Shown here: positions 5,755-12,086 of the stretch, one piece after another
Numbering within the stretch: the first letter of the stretch is position 1
Layout of the letters: the number at the start of each line of letters is the position of its first letter
From: DATBGZ01 sp036557785
Lineage (GTDB): Bacteria; Actinomycetota; Actinomycetes; Mycobacteriales; Micromonosporaceae
Direction: 5' to 3'
DNA length: 12,086 nucleotides
Assembly: GCA_036557785.1 (NCBI GenBank)
Contig: DATBGZ010000047.1
Span: 1-12,086, forward strand
Translations under genes and position numbers: made by a program
Notes under the pieces: model-generated
What the model was told of the DNA's origin: nothing
The model's database searches: none
What the model saw: the letters and a program-made list of their open reading frames with translations, nothing else

Positions 5755-6417
5755 TCAGGAGGCGACCGCTGTGGAGAGTGCGGCGCCGCCCCACGCGGGC
5801 GAGCACGCGACCTCACGCGCCACCCGTACGGCGGTGTCGAACCCGGCCTGCCGCAATGGCGGGATGTCGGTCGACTGCAGGCTGACAAAGGCCAGGTCGG
5901 TGATGCCGATGAAGCCGAAAATGGTCCGCAGATAGGGTTCCTGGAAGTCCAGCGCGGCCATCGGCCCGCCCGCCGAGTAGTCCCCACCCCGGCTGGTCAC
6001 GCAGACCATCGGCCGGTCCAGCACCAGGGGCTCGACCGCGCCGTCCGCGCCGTACCGAAATGTGTATCCCGGTTGGACGATGCAGTCGAGGTAGTACTTC
6101 AGGACGTACGGGATGCTCAGGTTCCACATGGGTGTGGAGACGAGGTACGCGTCGGCGGCGAGGAACCTGCTGACCAACCGCTCGATCGGTCTCCACGATG
6201 CGCGGTGCCGGTGGTCCAACGGATCGCCGTGCATGAGCGTGTACTTGGTCGCCGCGTTCTCCCTCGACAAGGACGGCAGCTCCGCGCGGAACAGGTCAAG
6301 CGAGTCAACGGTGAGATCCGGCCGCTGCTGTGCCAGCGTGCTGAGGAAGATCGCTGAGATCCGCAGCGTGTTGGAGGTAGCACCGCGCGGTGTCGCGATG
6401 ACGTGCAGCAGTCTCAT
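5755..6417 (-). CDS. azoR: FMN-dependent NADH-azoreductase / quinone reductase (AzoR family)
   Basis: This is a 220-residue flavodoxin-fold oxidoreductase. The N-terminus LLHVIATPRGATSNTLRIS is the FMN-phosphate binding start. PMWNLSIPYVLKYYLD (96-111) and SRGGDY (142-147) are the standard AzoR flavin and dimer motifs. Members use NAD(P)H to reduce quinones and azo compounds by two electrons in the cytoplasm, protecting against reactive quinones. The start is the ATG whose complement is 6415-6417, because GGAGG lies just upstream in the minus direction; upstream in-frame extension to 6573 has no family similarity. It converges on the cox operon with an 11-bp gap. A link to quinone use by CODH is possible but may be coincidence. 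Confidence 0.92.
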   Translation of the reverse strand: MRLLHVIATPRGATSNTLRISAIFLSTLAQQRPDLTVDSLDLFRAELPSLSRENAATKYTLMHGDPLDHRHRASWRPIERLVSRFLAADAYLVSTPMWNLSIPYVLKYYLDCIVQPGYTFRYGADGAVEPLVLDRPMVCVTSRGGDYSAGGPMAALDFQEPYLRTIFGFIGITDLAFVSLQSTDIPPLRQAGFDTAVRVAREVACSPAWGGAALSTAVAS

Positions 6418-6604
6418 CTGAGGAGCCTCCGGTCTGGTCCCTGGGGCCCGGCTGGGCGCCCGTGTCCGCGACCGTACGAGCTGCGACGCTGACCTCGGAT
6501 CGGGAGCGACTCCCCATATCCCCCGTCGCGGTGCCCATCTTGGCCCGTCCCCCGCCCAGGTAGTGGTGTCCATGAATGTTCCTGTCCGCCCGCACGCGCA
6601 TGCC

Positions 6605-6616
6605 TAGGCTGCGGGT
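6605..6616 (+). promoter_or_regulatory. Possible leaderless promoter (-10 TAGGCT) for the VOC gene
   Basis: TAGGCT at 6605-6610 fits the TANNNT -10 pattern. Six nucleotides then separate it from ATG 6617, so transcription would start at or near the A of the ATG. No Shine-Dalgarno is evident before this ATG, which fits a leaderless mRNA, common in Actinobacteria. The -35 is weak (ttcctg nearby with long spacing). The rest of the divergent gap 6418-6616 shows nothing else I can support. Confidence 0.4.
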
Positions 6617-6982
6617 ATGGCAGGACGCGTGGTGCACTTCGAGATCCCGATCGACGAGGCCGAGCGGGCCGGTGAGTTCTACCGGAACGTGTTCGGCTGG
6701 AAGGTCGAGCAGTGGGGTGACGTCGACTACTGGACCGCGAGCGGCGGCTCGGGCGACGGGGCGAGCGGCGCGCTCACGCCGCGCAAGTCGGCGCCCGAGG
6801 GCGTGCTGGTCTACGTGTCGGTCGACGACATCGACGCGACGCTGGACCGCGTCAAGCAGGCCGGCGGAGCCCCGCTGACCGCCCGGATGCCGATCCCCAG
6901 CATGGGCTGGTCGGCGCAGTTCCGGGATAGCGAGGGGAACCAGATCGGTCTGTTCCAGCACGACCCGTCGGTCCAGGCATAG
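6617..6982 (+). CDS. VOC-superfamily (glyoxalase/bleomycin resistance-like) protein
   Basis: The 121-residue product is a single-gene vicinal-oxygen-chelate fold. It begins VVHFEIPIDEAERAGEFYRNVFGW, a typical first beta-alpha unit, and ends SEGNQIGLFQ, the typical last strand; VYVSVDDIDATLDRVKQAGG and FRDSEGN are family hallmarks. His7 and Glu106 are candidate metal ligands. This subfamily, close to those annotated as glyoxalase-like or lactoylglutathione lyase-related, is usually of unknown substrate. The gene stands alone between a divergent azoR and a downstream PAP2 gene more than 100 bp away. Confidence 0.9.
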   Translation: MAGRVVHFEIPIDEAERAGEFYRNVFGWKVEQWGDVDYWTASGGSGDGASGALTPRKSAPEGVLVYVSVDDIDATLDRVKQAGGAPLTARMPIPSMGWSAQFRDSEGNQIGLFQHDPSVQA

Positions 6983-7004
6983 CCGCCCGGCACGCCGCCG
7001 CCTC

Positions 7005-7020
7005 GTGCCGCAGGCGGCAC
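7005..7020 (+). terminator. Short hairpin after the VOC gene, weak terminator candidate
   Basis: GTGCCG (7005-7010), loop CAGG, CGGCAC (7015-7020) form a perfect 6-bp stem 22 nt past the VOC stop. No T-run follows, so termination efficiency is doubtful, although high-GC actinobacteria often use such T-poor hairpins. Confidence 0.35.
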
Positions 7021-7089
7021 GCCGCCCGATCTGGTGAATCTGTCGCGTCGCGGCCGTCCCGGTCCCGGGGCTGCGCTACAGACGAGGCA

Positions 7090-7908
7090 ATGGACACCCG
7101 GCGGCCCCCACTGTGGTGGGAGTTGCCATTCGCGCTGGTCGCCTTCCTCGCGTGTGCCGCGCTGCCGCGGTTCTCGCTCGGTGACCGAGACGCCGTGTCC
7201 GTGGCGAACGCCCGGCAGGTGGTCGATCTCGAGCGCTTCCTCGGTATCGACGTCGAGACGCCGGTCAACCGCTGGTTCGCCGATCAGGGGTGGCTCACGA
7301 CCATCGCGGGCTACCACTACGCGTCGGTCTACGTGCTCACCTCGATCGCGATGCTGGTCTACCTGTACCTGCGCGATCCGCCGACCTACCGCTGGGCCCG
7401 GCGCGCGAGTCTTGTGCTCAACGTGCTCGCCGCCCTGTGCTTCTGGCTCTACCCGGTGGCGCCCCCGCGCCTCAACCCGGAGCTGTCCATCGTGGACACG
7501 GTGATGCTCCAGCACATCTGGGGGACCTGGGGCTCGCCGGTCGGCAATGCCGTGAACCAACTGGCCGCCCTGCCGTCGCTGCACTTCGCCTGGGTGCTGT
7601 GGGTGCTGGTCATGCTCGTCGTGACGACCAGGCCGAGACCGAGACTGCCGGGCCCCCGCACTCGACGCCGCTCCAGGACCGCCACCGTGCTGCTCGTCCT
7701 GGCCAGCGCCGACGTCGTGATCACCGGCGTGGTGGTTGTCGTCACCGGCAACCACTACCCGCTCGACCTGCTCGCCGCGGCCGTGATCGTGGCGGTCAGC
7801 ATCCCCGTCACCCGCCCGTGGTCGCCGCCGACCCGCAAGCGCTTCGCGGCCCGGCTCGGACGGCTGGGCACCATCCTTCAGGCCAAGGCGATCCTGGTCG
7901 AGGACTGA
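7090..7908 (+). CDS. PAP2-superfamily membrane phosphatase/phosphotransferase
   Basis: This is a 272-residue integral membrane protein with about six hydrophobic segments. PAP2 catalytic motifs are visible: YPVAPPRL, LPSLHFAW with His165, and TGNHYPLD with His222 and Asp226, the expected general acid/nucleophile pair of the PAP2 histidine-phosphatase mechanism. This subtype resembles the AUR1/inositol phosphorylceramide synthase-like bacterial group, which acts on lipid phosphates at the membrane; the substrate cannot be deduced. A basic loop of Pro and Arg residues (about 181-197) lies between the two catalytic motifs. GAGG sits only about 3 nt before the ATG, a rather tight ribosome site. 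The stop converges on chrA 11 bp away. Confidence 0.9.
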   Translation: MDTRRPPLWWELPFALVAFLACAALPRFSLGDRDAVSVANARQVVDLERFLGIDVETPVNRWFADQGWLTTIAGYHYASVYVLTSIAMLVYLYLRDPPTYRWARRASLVLNVLAALCFWLYPVAPPRLNPELSIVDTVMLQHIWGTWGSPVGNAVNQLAALPSLHFAWVLWVLVMLVVTTRPRPRLPGPRTRRRSRTATVLLVLASADVVITGVVVVVTGNHYPLDLLAAAVIVAVSIPVTRPWSPPTRKRFAARLGRLGTILQAKAILVED

Positions 7909-7919
7909 CTGTCGGTGCC

Positions 7920-9068
7920 CTAGAACCAGAGGGTGTGGGTGAGCCCGATGAGCGCGCCCGCCGCGATGTACCAGGCGCTGTTCAGCCTGGTGCGCCAGAG
8001 CAGCAGCAGCGTCGCCACGGCGATGGCCGCGGTGAGCGGGTCGACGATGGCGGTGCGCCCCAACTGCCACGAGACACCCGCCATGAGTGCGAGCGCGGTC
8101 GCATTCAGGCCGTCGAGCATGACCGATGTCCACGGGGACGAGCGCAGCCACGAGGTGAGTCTGGTGAGCAGGCCGACGAAGAGGAACGACGGAGTGAAGA
8201 TCGCCACCGTGGCGAGGAACGCTCCGACTGGGCCGGCCACCAGGTACCCGATGAACGTGGCGGTCGTGAAGACGGGGCCCGGTGTCACCTGGCCGATCGA
8301 GATGGCATCGACGAGCTGCTGTTCGGTGATCCAGTGCAGGCGCTGCACGAAGTCGCCGCGCAGGAAGGCGAGCAGGACGTAGCCGCTGCCGTAGAGCACG
8401 GAGCCGATCTTCAGCATGGTGGCGAAGAGCTGCCAGAGCTGCGCTGCCGTCGGGTTGGCGAAGAGTGGGCCGCCGAGCAGCAGGGGAACCGCGAGGCGGC
8501 GCCGGCCCGGCCGCGGCGGATAGCGCACCAGGCGGACGCCCCCGGCGATGACCGCGCCGGAGAAGAGCACCAGCAACTCGTTGATCCCGAACAGGTAGGC
8601 CGTGAGCGCCGCGAGGGCGAGCAGCCACAGCCAGACCGACTTGAGCACGGTACCGGCTAGGCCGACCAGCGCCCGCGCGATGATCGCGATCACCACCGGC
8701 ACGACGCCGTAGAGGAGTCCCGAGACGGCCGGCGCGTTGCCGTACCGGACGTACGCCCAGGCGAGGCCGGTGACGATCAGCGCGGCCGGAAGGATGAAAC
8801 ACACGCCGGCGACGACCAGTCCGCGCCACCGTGCGCGGTCGTAACCGAGGTGGATCGCGAGCTCGGTCGAGTTCGGACCGGGAATCAGGTTGGTCGCGCC
8901 GATGAGGTCGGCGAAGCGCTGGTCGGTGACCCAGCCGCGGCGGGCGACCAGCTCCTCGCGCATCATCGCCGTGTGCGCGACCGGACCGCCGAAGGCCACG
9001 AGCCCTAGCCGCAGGAAGATCCCGGCGACTTCGCGGAGGGATCCCGCCGGTCGCGACTGGTCGGCCAA
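7920..9068 (-). CDS. chrA: Chromate transporter, two-domain CHR family (ChrA)
   Basis: The 382-residue membrane protein has two homologous halves. The N-half carries FGGPVAHTAMMREELV and NLIPGPNSTELAIHLGY; the C-half carries GSGYVLLAFL and QVTPGPVFTTATFIGY. These duplicated FGGP/PGP motifs define the long CHR family, which exports chromate across the cytoplasmic membrane. TTG at 9066-9068 is chosen as start because GGAGGGG lies 4-6 nt upstream and the conserved part begins soon after; an earlier TTG at 9102-9104 would add 12 unconserved residues. No chrB-type regulator is visible next to it, so chromate induction is not shown. It lies downstream of the HNH gene on the same strand with 43 bp between. 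Confidence 0.92.
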   Translation of the reverse strand: MADQSRPAGSLREVAGIFLRLGLVAFGGPVAHTAMMREELVARRGWVTDQRFADLIGATNLIPGPNSTELAIHLGYDRARWRGLVVAGVCFILPAALIVTGLAWAYVRYGNAPAVSGLLYGVVPVVIAIIARALVGLAGTVLKSVWLWLLALAALTAYLFGINELLVLFSGAVIAGGVRLVRYPPRPGRRRLAVPLLLGGPLFANPTAAQLWQLFATMLKIGSVLYGSGYVLLAFLRGDFVQRLHWITEQQLVDAISIGQVTPGPVFTTATFIGYLVAGPVGAFLATVAIFTPSFLFVGLLTRLTSWLRSSPWTSVMLDGLNATALALMAGVSWQLGRTAIVDPLTAAIAVATLLLLWRTRLNSAWYIAAGALIGLTHTLWF

Positions 9069-9072
9069 CCGA

Positions 9073-9079
9073 CCCCTCC
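9073..9079 (-). promoter_or_regulatory. Ribosome binding site deciding the chrA TTG start
   Basis: On the minus strand this reads GGAGGGG, a near-perfect match to the anti-SD, and lies 4 nt before TTG 9066-9068 (6 nt counted from the GGAGG core). The alternative TTG at 9102-9104 has no comparable site. Confidence 0.7.
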
Positions 9080-9089
9080 GGTGTGAGGA

Positions 9090-9126
9090 AGGGCACCCCC
9101 CCAACTCAGCCCTAGGAAGGTGCCCT
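9090..9126. other. 8-bp inverted repeat between HNH and chrA
   Basis: AGGGCACC (9090-9097) and GGTGCCCT (9119-9126) are exact reverse complements separated by 21 nt. The repeat spans the end of the HNH gene (stop at 9112-9114) and the leader of chrA. It could be a partial terminator or attenuating hairpin, or an operator; a T-run is absent. Confidence 0.5.
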
Positions 9127-9567
9127 CACGTGCATCAGCGACGTCCAAGTCGGCGCTACCGGCTTGCGTCGCAGCACCATACCAGCCTCGACTGGCGTGC
9201 GGTCACTCTTGCGGTGATTGCAGTCGCGACACGCGGCCACGGTGTTCTGCCACGTGTTGCGGCCGCCGCGCGACCGCGGCAGCACGTGGTCGACGGTCGT
9301 CGCCGCCGCGCCACAGTACGCGCACCGGTGTCCGTCGCGGACGAAGACACCCGAGCGCGACCACGCCGGCCCGGCCCCGTAGCGCCAGCGGGTCACGATG
9401 TAGCGGACCAGCCGGACCACCCGGGGCAGCGGGAAGACGCCGATCTGCCGGTCGGGCACCGCCTCGTGAATCTCCGCGACCTGCCGCAGGAGCATCCGTA
9501 CGGCGTGCTTGAGGCTCACCCGGTGCAGGGGACCGAGGTCGGCATTGAGTACCAGCACGCCCTCCAC
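9112..9567 (-). CDS. Small HNH endonuclease (zinc-ribbon HNH nuclease)
   Basis: The 151-residue protein starts VEGVLVLNADLGPLHRVSL, the typical N-terminus of the short actinobacterial HNH family. It carries a full HNH finger: CAYC (Cys82, Cys85), DH (Asp93-His94) in TVDHVLPRSRGG, Asn108 in the N-T-V segment, and CRDC (Cys113, Cys116). These provide the zinc knuckle and the catalytic beta-beta-alpha metal fold, so nuclease activity is expected; the target is unknown. GTG at 9565-9567 is preferred because GAGGAGG lies 8 nt upstream and a promoter sits just before it; a longer in-frame start at 9639 would overlap that promoter. It has no recognisable methyltransferase or phage partner nearby. 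Confidence 0.92.
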   Translation of the reverse strand: MEGVLVLNADLGPLHRVSLKHAVRMLLRQVAEIHEAVPDRQIGVFPLPRVVRLVRYIVTRWRYGAGPAWSRSGVFVRDGHRCAYCGAAATTVDHVLPRSRGGRNTWQNTVAACRDCNHRKSDRTPVEAGMVLRRKPVAPTWTSLMHVRAPS

Positions 9568-9575
9568 GCAGGTCA

Positions 9576-9582
9576 CCTCCTC
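9576..9582 (-). promoter_or_regulatory. Ribosome binding site deciding the HNH GTG start
   Basis: On the minus strand this reads GAGGAGG and lies 8 nt before GTG 9565-9567. It sets the start inside the longer open frame. Confidence 0.7.
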
Positions 9583-9609
9583 GCGGTCGTCGATCTCAAG
9601 GCCGAACCA

Positions 9610-9639
9610 AAGGTACGGGCCGGGCGTGCCGACGGACAA
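9610..9639 (-). promoter_or_regulatory. Candidate sigma-A-type promoter for the HNH gene
   Basis: On the minus strand, TTGTCC (9634-9639) is followed after 18 nt by TACCTT (9610-9615), a good actinobacterial housekeeping pattern. Transcription would start near 9603, giving a leader of about 36 nt that contains the GAGGAGG site. This agrees with the chosen start. Confidence 0.5.
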
Positions 9640-9733
9640 CAGATTTGCCGCGCTTGCTGCTCGAGAGCTATCGACAGTTGTGAGCGCGAGAGTGCGCTGA
9701 ACGACCGAAGGGCTGGAACCGGGTCGGCGCTAG

Positions 9734-9739
9734 TACGCT
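9734..9739 (+). promoter_or_regulatory. Weak -10 candidate for helD
   Basis: TACGCT fits TANNNT and would place the start of transcription near 9746, about 22 nt before the GTG; GGAAGGGGG at 9751-9759 then acts as ribosome site. No convincing -35 is seen, nor a clear rifamycin-associated inverted repeat such as controls some actinomycete helicase-type rifampicin resistance genes. Confidence 0.3.
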
Positions 9740-9767
9740 TGCCGACGCACGGAAGGGGGCCGCACCA

Positions 9768-11894
9768 GTGCCGGAGGTCACCCGCGAGTCGGAGATCGCC
9801 GCGGAGCAGCGCTACGTCGACCGCGTCTATGCCCGGGTCGAGGCTCTGCGGGCGCAGACGCAGCGTCTGCAACGCGAGGGCCACCGGATGGCGGGTGCCC
9901 GTACGCCGGGTTCACTCGTGGAGCGTGATGCGATGGTGTATCACGCGGCCGTACGGCTGCGGGCCCTGGACGCGCAGTACGAGGGCCTGGTGTTCGGGCG
10001 TCTGGACATGCGTAGTGGTGAGACCCGCCATATCGGACGGCTGGGCCTGCGCGACGAGGAGCATCGCCCACTCGTGATCGACTGGCGCGCCCCGGGCGCC
10101 GCTCCCTTCTACCAGGCGACCGCGGAGGACCCCCAGGGCGTGGTCCGCCGGCGGGTGATCCGGTGCACCGGGCCGAAGGTGGTCGATGTCGAGGATGACC
10201 TGCTCGACGTCGAGGCGGCGACCTCGGCGACCGCCGCGGTCCCGGTGGTCGGTGACGGCGCCCTGCTCGCCACGCTCGCCCGCGCGAAGTCCGACCGGAT
10301 GCGCGACATCGTCGCCACCATCCAGCGCGAGCAGGACGAGGCGATCCGCGCGCCGGCGGGCGGGGTGACGCTCATCGAGGGTGGGCCGGGCACCGGCAAG
10401 ACAGCGGTGGCCCTGCACCGGGCGGCGCACCTGCTCTACCGTGACCGCCGCCGCTACGAGGGGGCCGGCGTCCTGCTGGTCGGGCCGTCGCCGGTGTTCA
10501 TGTCCTATGTGGAGCGTGTCCTGCCGTCGCTCGGCGAGGACACCGCCGAGCTGCGTTCGATCGGTGAGATCGTGGACGGCCTCGCCTCCGACCGGCTCGA
10601 CCCGCCGAAGCTGGCCGCGCTCAAGGGATCCCTGCGGATGCGCCGGTTCCTCAACGCGGTAGTGCGCCAAGCTCCGCCGGACGCTCCGGATTCGCTTCGG
10701 ATCGTCTATGCCGGCGAGGTGCTGCGCCTGGACGCCGCGGACCTGGACCGGGTACGCCAGCGCGTCCACGAGCTCGTACCGCAGCCGAACGCCGCCGGCC
10801 CTGAGGCGCGGCGGCAACTCGCGGTGGCGCTGTGGTCGAAGCGTCCGGAGGGGGTCGCGTGGACCACGAGAGGCTTCTCCACGGAGGTCTATGGTCGAGA
10901 CGAGTTCGAGCGATTCGCCCGGGCGTGGTGGCCGGTGCTCGCGCCGGCCGCCGTGCTCTGCTGGCTCGCCGACCCGCAGCGGGTGCGTGACGCCGGCCGT
11001 GACTGGCTCTCGGCATCCAACGTCGCCGAGCTCGCCTCCTCGTGGGCGTTGCCGCTCTCGGTCGCGGACATCGCCCTGGTCGACGAGCTGCGCGCCCTGC
11101 TGGGCGAGCCGCCGCGACCCCCGCGACGCCGCGAACCGGGCCGGAGCATGGGCATCGACAGTGCCGGCGACGATATCCGGGAGCTGTCGACGGTCACCGA
11201 TCGGTACTACTCCAGGCCGCAGCGCGGCGCCCGCCCCGACAACTACGACGGTTACGCACACGTGCTCGTCGACGAGGCCCAGGACCTCTCGCCGATGCAG
11301 TGGCGGATGCTGGGCCGTCGGGGTGCCCAGGCGGGGTGGACCATCGTTGGGGATGCCGCCCAGTCGGCCTGGCCGGAGCCCGAACAGGCCCGCCGGGCCC
11401 GACAGGAAGCGTTGCGGGGCAAGCAGATCCGGCGATTCCACCTCACCACGAACTACCGCAACTCCGCGGAGATCTTCGAGTTCGCGGCCGCGGTCGTCCG
11501 CCGCGCCGTGCCCGGGGCGGACCTGCCGCGGGCGGTGCGCCACACGGGGGTGCAGCCCATCCGGCACACGGTGGCCTCGGCTGAGCTACCCCGGGTCGTC
11601 CGCGAGGCGGTGGCGTCGTTGCGTGAGGAGTTGGACGGGACGATCGGGGTCATCACGCCAGTCGCCAGACACGTCACCATGGCGGCGCAGGTCGGCGGCG
11701 CCGAGCGGGTGCAGGTCGTCGACGCCATGCATGCCAAGGGCATGGAGTACGACGGCGTCGTCGTCGTGGCGCCGGAGGAGATCGCCGCCGAGTCACCGGC
11801 GGGCGTCCGCGTGCTCTACGTCGCGCTGACACGGGCGACGCAGCGCCTCGTCACCGTCGCGACGAGTGACGCGTGGGCCGCCGGCCCGGCCTGA
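9768..11894 (+). CDS. helD: HelD-like RNA polymerase-recycling ATPase (UvrD/Rep-type superfamily 1)
   Basis: This is a 708-residue SF1 helicase-like protein. An N-terminal helical coiled-coil arm (about 1-60, EQRYVDRVYARVEALRAQTQ) precedes a HelD-type segment with YVGR-like content (YEGLVFGRLD, IGRLGL, VIDWRAP). Walker A is GGPGTGKT at 205-212 with Lys211, the Walker B-like VDEAQD has Asp502, TTNYRNS sits around 560-566, and VALTRATQRL carries Arg689. HelD binds RNA polymerase, opens the clamps with its arms and releases stalled enzyme from DNA; some actinobacterial members (HelR) also displace rifampicin. The GTG start has GGAAGGGGG 8 nt upstream. The gene is monocistronic as seen here and divergent from the HNH gene. 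A simple DNA helicase is less likely because of the N-terminal arm and the IDWRAP segment. Confidence 0.93.
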   Translation: MPEVTRESEIAAEQRYVDRVYARVEALRAQTQRLQREGHRMAGARTPGSLVERDAMVYHAAVRLRALDAQYEGLVFGRLDMRSGETRHIGRLGLRDEEHRPLVIDWRAPGAAPFYQATAEDPQGVVRRRVIRCTGPKVVDVEDDLLDVEAATSATAAVPVVGDGALLATLARAKSDRMRDIVATIQREQDEAIRAPAGGVTLIEGGPGTGKTAVALHRAAHLLYRDRRRYEGAGVLLVGPSPVFMSYVERVLPSLGEDTAELRSIGEIVDGLASDRLDPPKLAALKGSLRMRRFLNAVVRQAPPDAPDSLRIVYAGEVLRLDAADLDRVRQRVHELVPQPNAAGPEARRQLAVALWSKRPEGVAWTTRGFSTEVYGRDEFERFARAWWPVLAPAAVLCWLADPQRVRDAGRDWLSASNVAELASSWALPLSVADIALVDELRALLGEPPRPPRRREPGRSMGIDSAGDDIRELSTVTDRYYSRPQRGARPDNYDGYAHVLVDEAQDLSPMQWRMLGRRGAQAGWTIVGDAAQSAWPEPEQARRARQEALRGKQIRRFHLTTNYRNSAEIFEFAAAVVRRAVPGADLPRAVRHTGVQPIRHTVASAELPRVVREAVASLREELDGTIGVITPVARHVTMAAQVGGAERVQVVDAMHAKGMEYDGVVVVAPEEIAAESPAGVRVLYVALTRATQRLVTVATSDAWAAGPA

Positions 11895-11920
11895 TGTCGT
11901 TGTGTGTCTACTGTGGAGTG

Positions 11921-12086
11921 TTAGTGGCGTGGGTGGGGTGTGGGTCCGGGGGTGTGGGTGTAGCCGGTCAGGTCGATGAGGGCGGGTCGGTGGTGGGGTT
12001 GGTCGATGCTCCGGCCGCTGGGTCGGGGTGGGCGTGGGGGTGTGGGTGGGTGTGGGTCGGGGGGCATCTGGTGGCGTTTGAGGTAG
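11921..12086 (-). CDS. C-terminal fragment of a Pro/His-rich protein, gene continues beyond the window
   Basis: On the minus strand a frame is open from the right edge to TAA (complement at 11921-11923), about 54 residues. It reads YLKRHQMPPDPHPPTP near its visible start, then Pro/His/Arg-rich sequence with SGRSIDQPHHRPALIDLTG in the middle, ending HPRH. It is low complexity and no domain is visible. The ending resembles the Pro-rich tails of actinobacterial DUF222/HNH (13E12-like) repeat proteins, but this is only an impression. Base composition (C-rich with ACACCC runs) differs from the neighbouring helD. It converges with helD across a 26-bp gap (11895-11920) with no clear terminator. Confidence 0.45.
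   Translation of the reverse strand, partial: YLKRHQMPPDPHPPTPPRPPRPSGRSIDQPHHRPALIDLTGYTHTPGPTPHPRH
11931..12064 (+). repeat. G/T-rich low-complexity stretch with G-quadruplex-like runs
   Basis: The + strand has clustered G-runs separated by 1-4 nt, notably 11931-11958 and 12020-12064, with recurring gtgggtg/ggtgtggg words. Each cluster meets the usual four-run G-quadruplex pattern. The bias is strand-specific and coincides with the Pro/His-coding minus-strand frame, so part of it reflects CCC and CAC codons. Confidence 0.65.

Noticed and set aside
6418..6573. Longer azoR start extending to 6573
   Set aside because: The extra residues have no family character, whereas the ATG at 6415-6417 has a GGAGG site and begins the conserved FMN-binding strand.
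6811..9096. 761-aa minus-strand open frame across VOC, PAP2 and chrA
   Set aside because: It is an Arg/Ala/Pro-rich shadow in GC-rich DNA, antisense to VOC and PAP2 and out of frame with chrA on its own strand, with no domain.
9912..11567. 551-aa minus-strand open frame antisense to helD
   Set aside because: Its composition is typical of a GC-rich shadow frame and helD has full family motifs on the + strand.

Overview
The window comes from a high-GC actinobacterium. Codons end overwhelmingly in G or C, GTG and TTG starts are common, and several families are of types common in Actinobacteria: a class II-like HelD, a small standalone HNH protein, and an XdhC-YHS fusion. The species cannot be named from sequence alone.

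Region 1 (1-5743, + strand) is the 3' part of an aerobic carbon monoxide dehydrogenase (CODH) operon. It starts with two copies of a 123-bp repeat that read in frame as the C-terminal tail of an upstream gene, probably another cox subunit. The tail ends in a GTGA overlap with coxL. CoxL carries the form I active-site motif AYRCSFR, so it should be a true Mo-Cu CODH. Next come an XdhC/CoxI-type maturation protein fused to a C-terminal YHS metal-binding domain, then coxG (SRPBCC fold, membrane/quinone adaptor). The operon ends with five consecutive very small genes (75-117 aa). Each has one N-terminal membrane segment, a basic junction and a short cytoplasmic helix, and some share motifs. These five linked genes are the most unusual part of the window. 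They look like a membrane-anchoring or scaffold module for the otherwise soluble CODH. No coxD/coxE ATPase/VWA maturation genes follow.

Region 2 (5755-9068) is a set of unlinked accessory genes: an FMN-dependent NADH-azoreductase/quinone reductase (-), a small VOC/glyoxalase-fold protein (+) with a possible leaderless promoter, a six-helix PAP2-family membrane phosphatase/transferase (+), and a two-domain chromate transporter ChrA (-). Two convergent gene pairs are each separated by only 11 bp.

Region 3 (9112-12086) holds a small HNH endonuclease (-) with a recognisable promoter and Shine-Dalgarno, then a divergent HelD-like RNA polymerase-recycling helicase (+). At the right edge, a G/T-rich stretch reads on the minus strand as the Pro/His-rich C-terminus of a gene that continues outside the window.

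Functionally, the cox genes together would oxidise CO to CO2 and pass electrons to the membrane quinone pool. CoxG and the five small membrane proteins are the likely physical link between enzyme and membrane; that link is inference.
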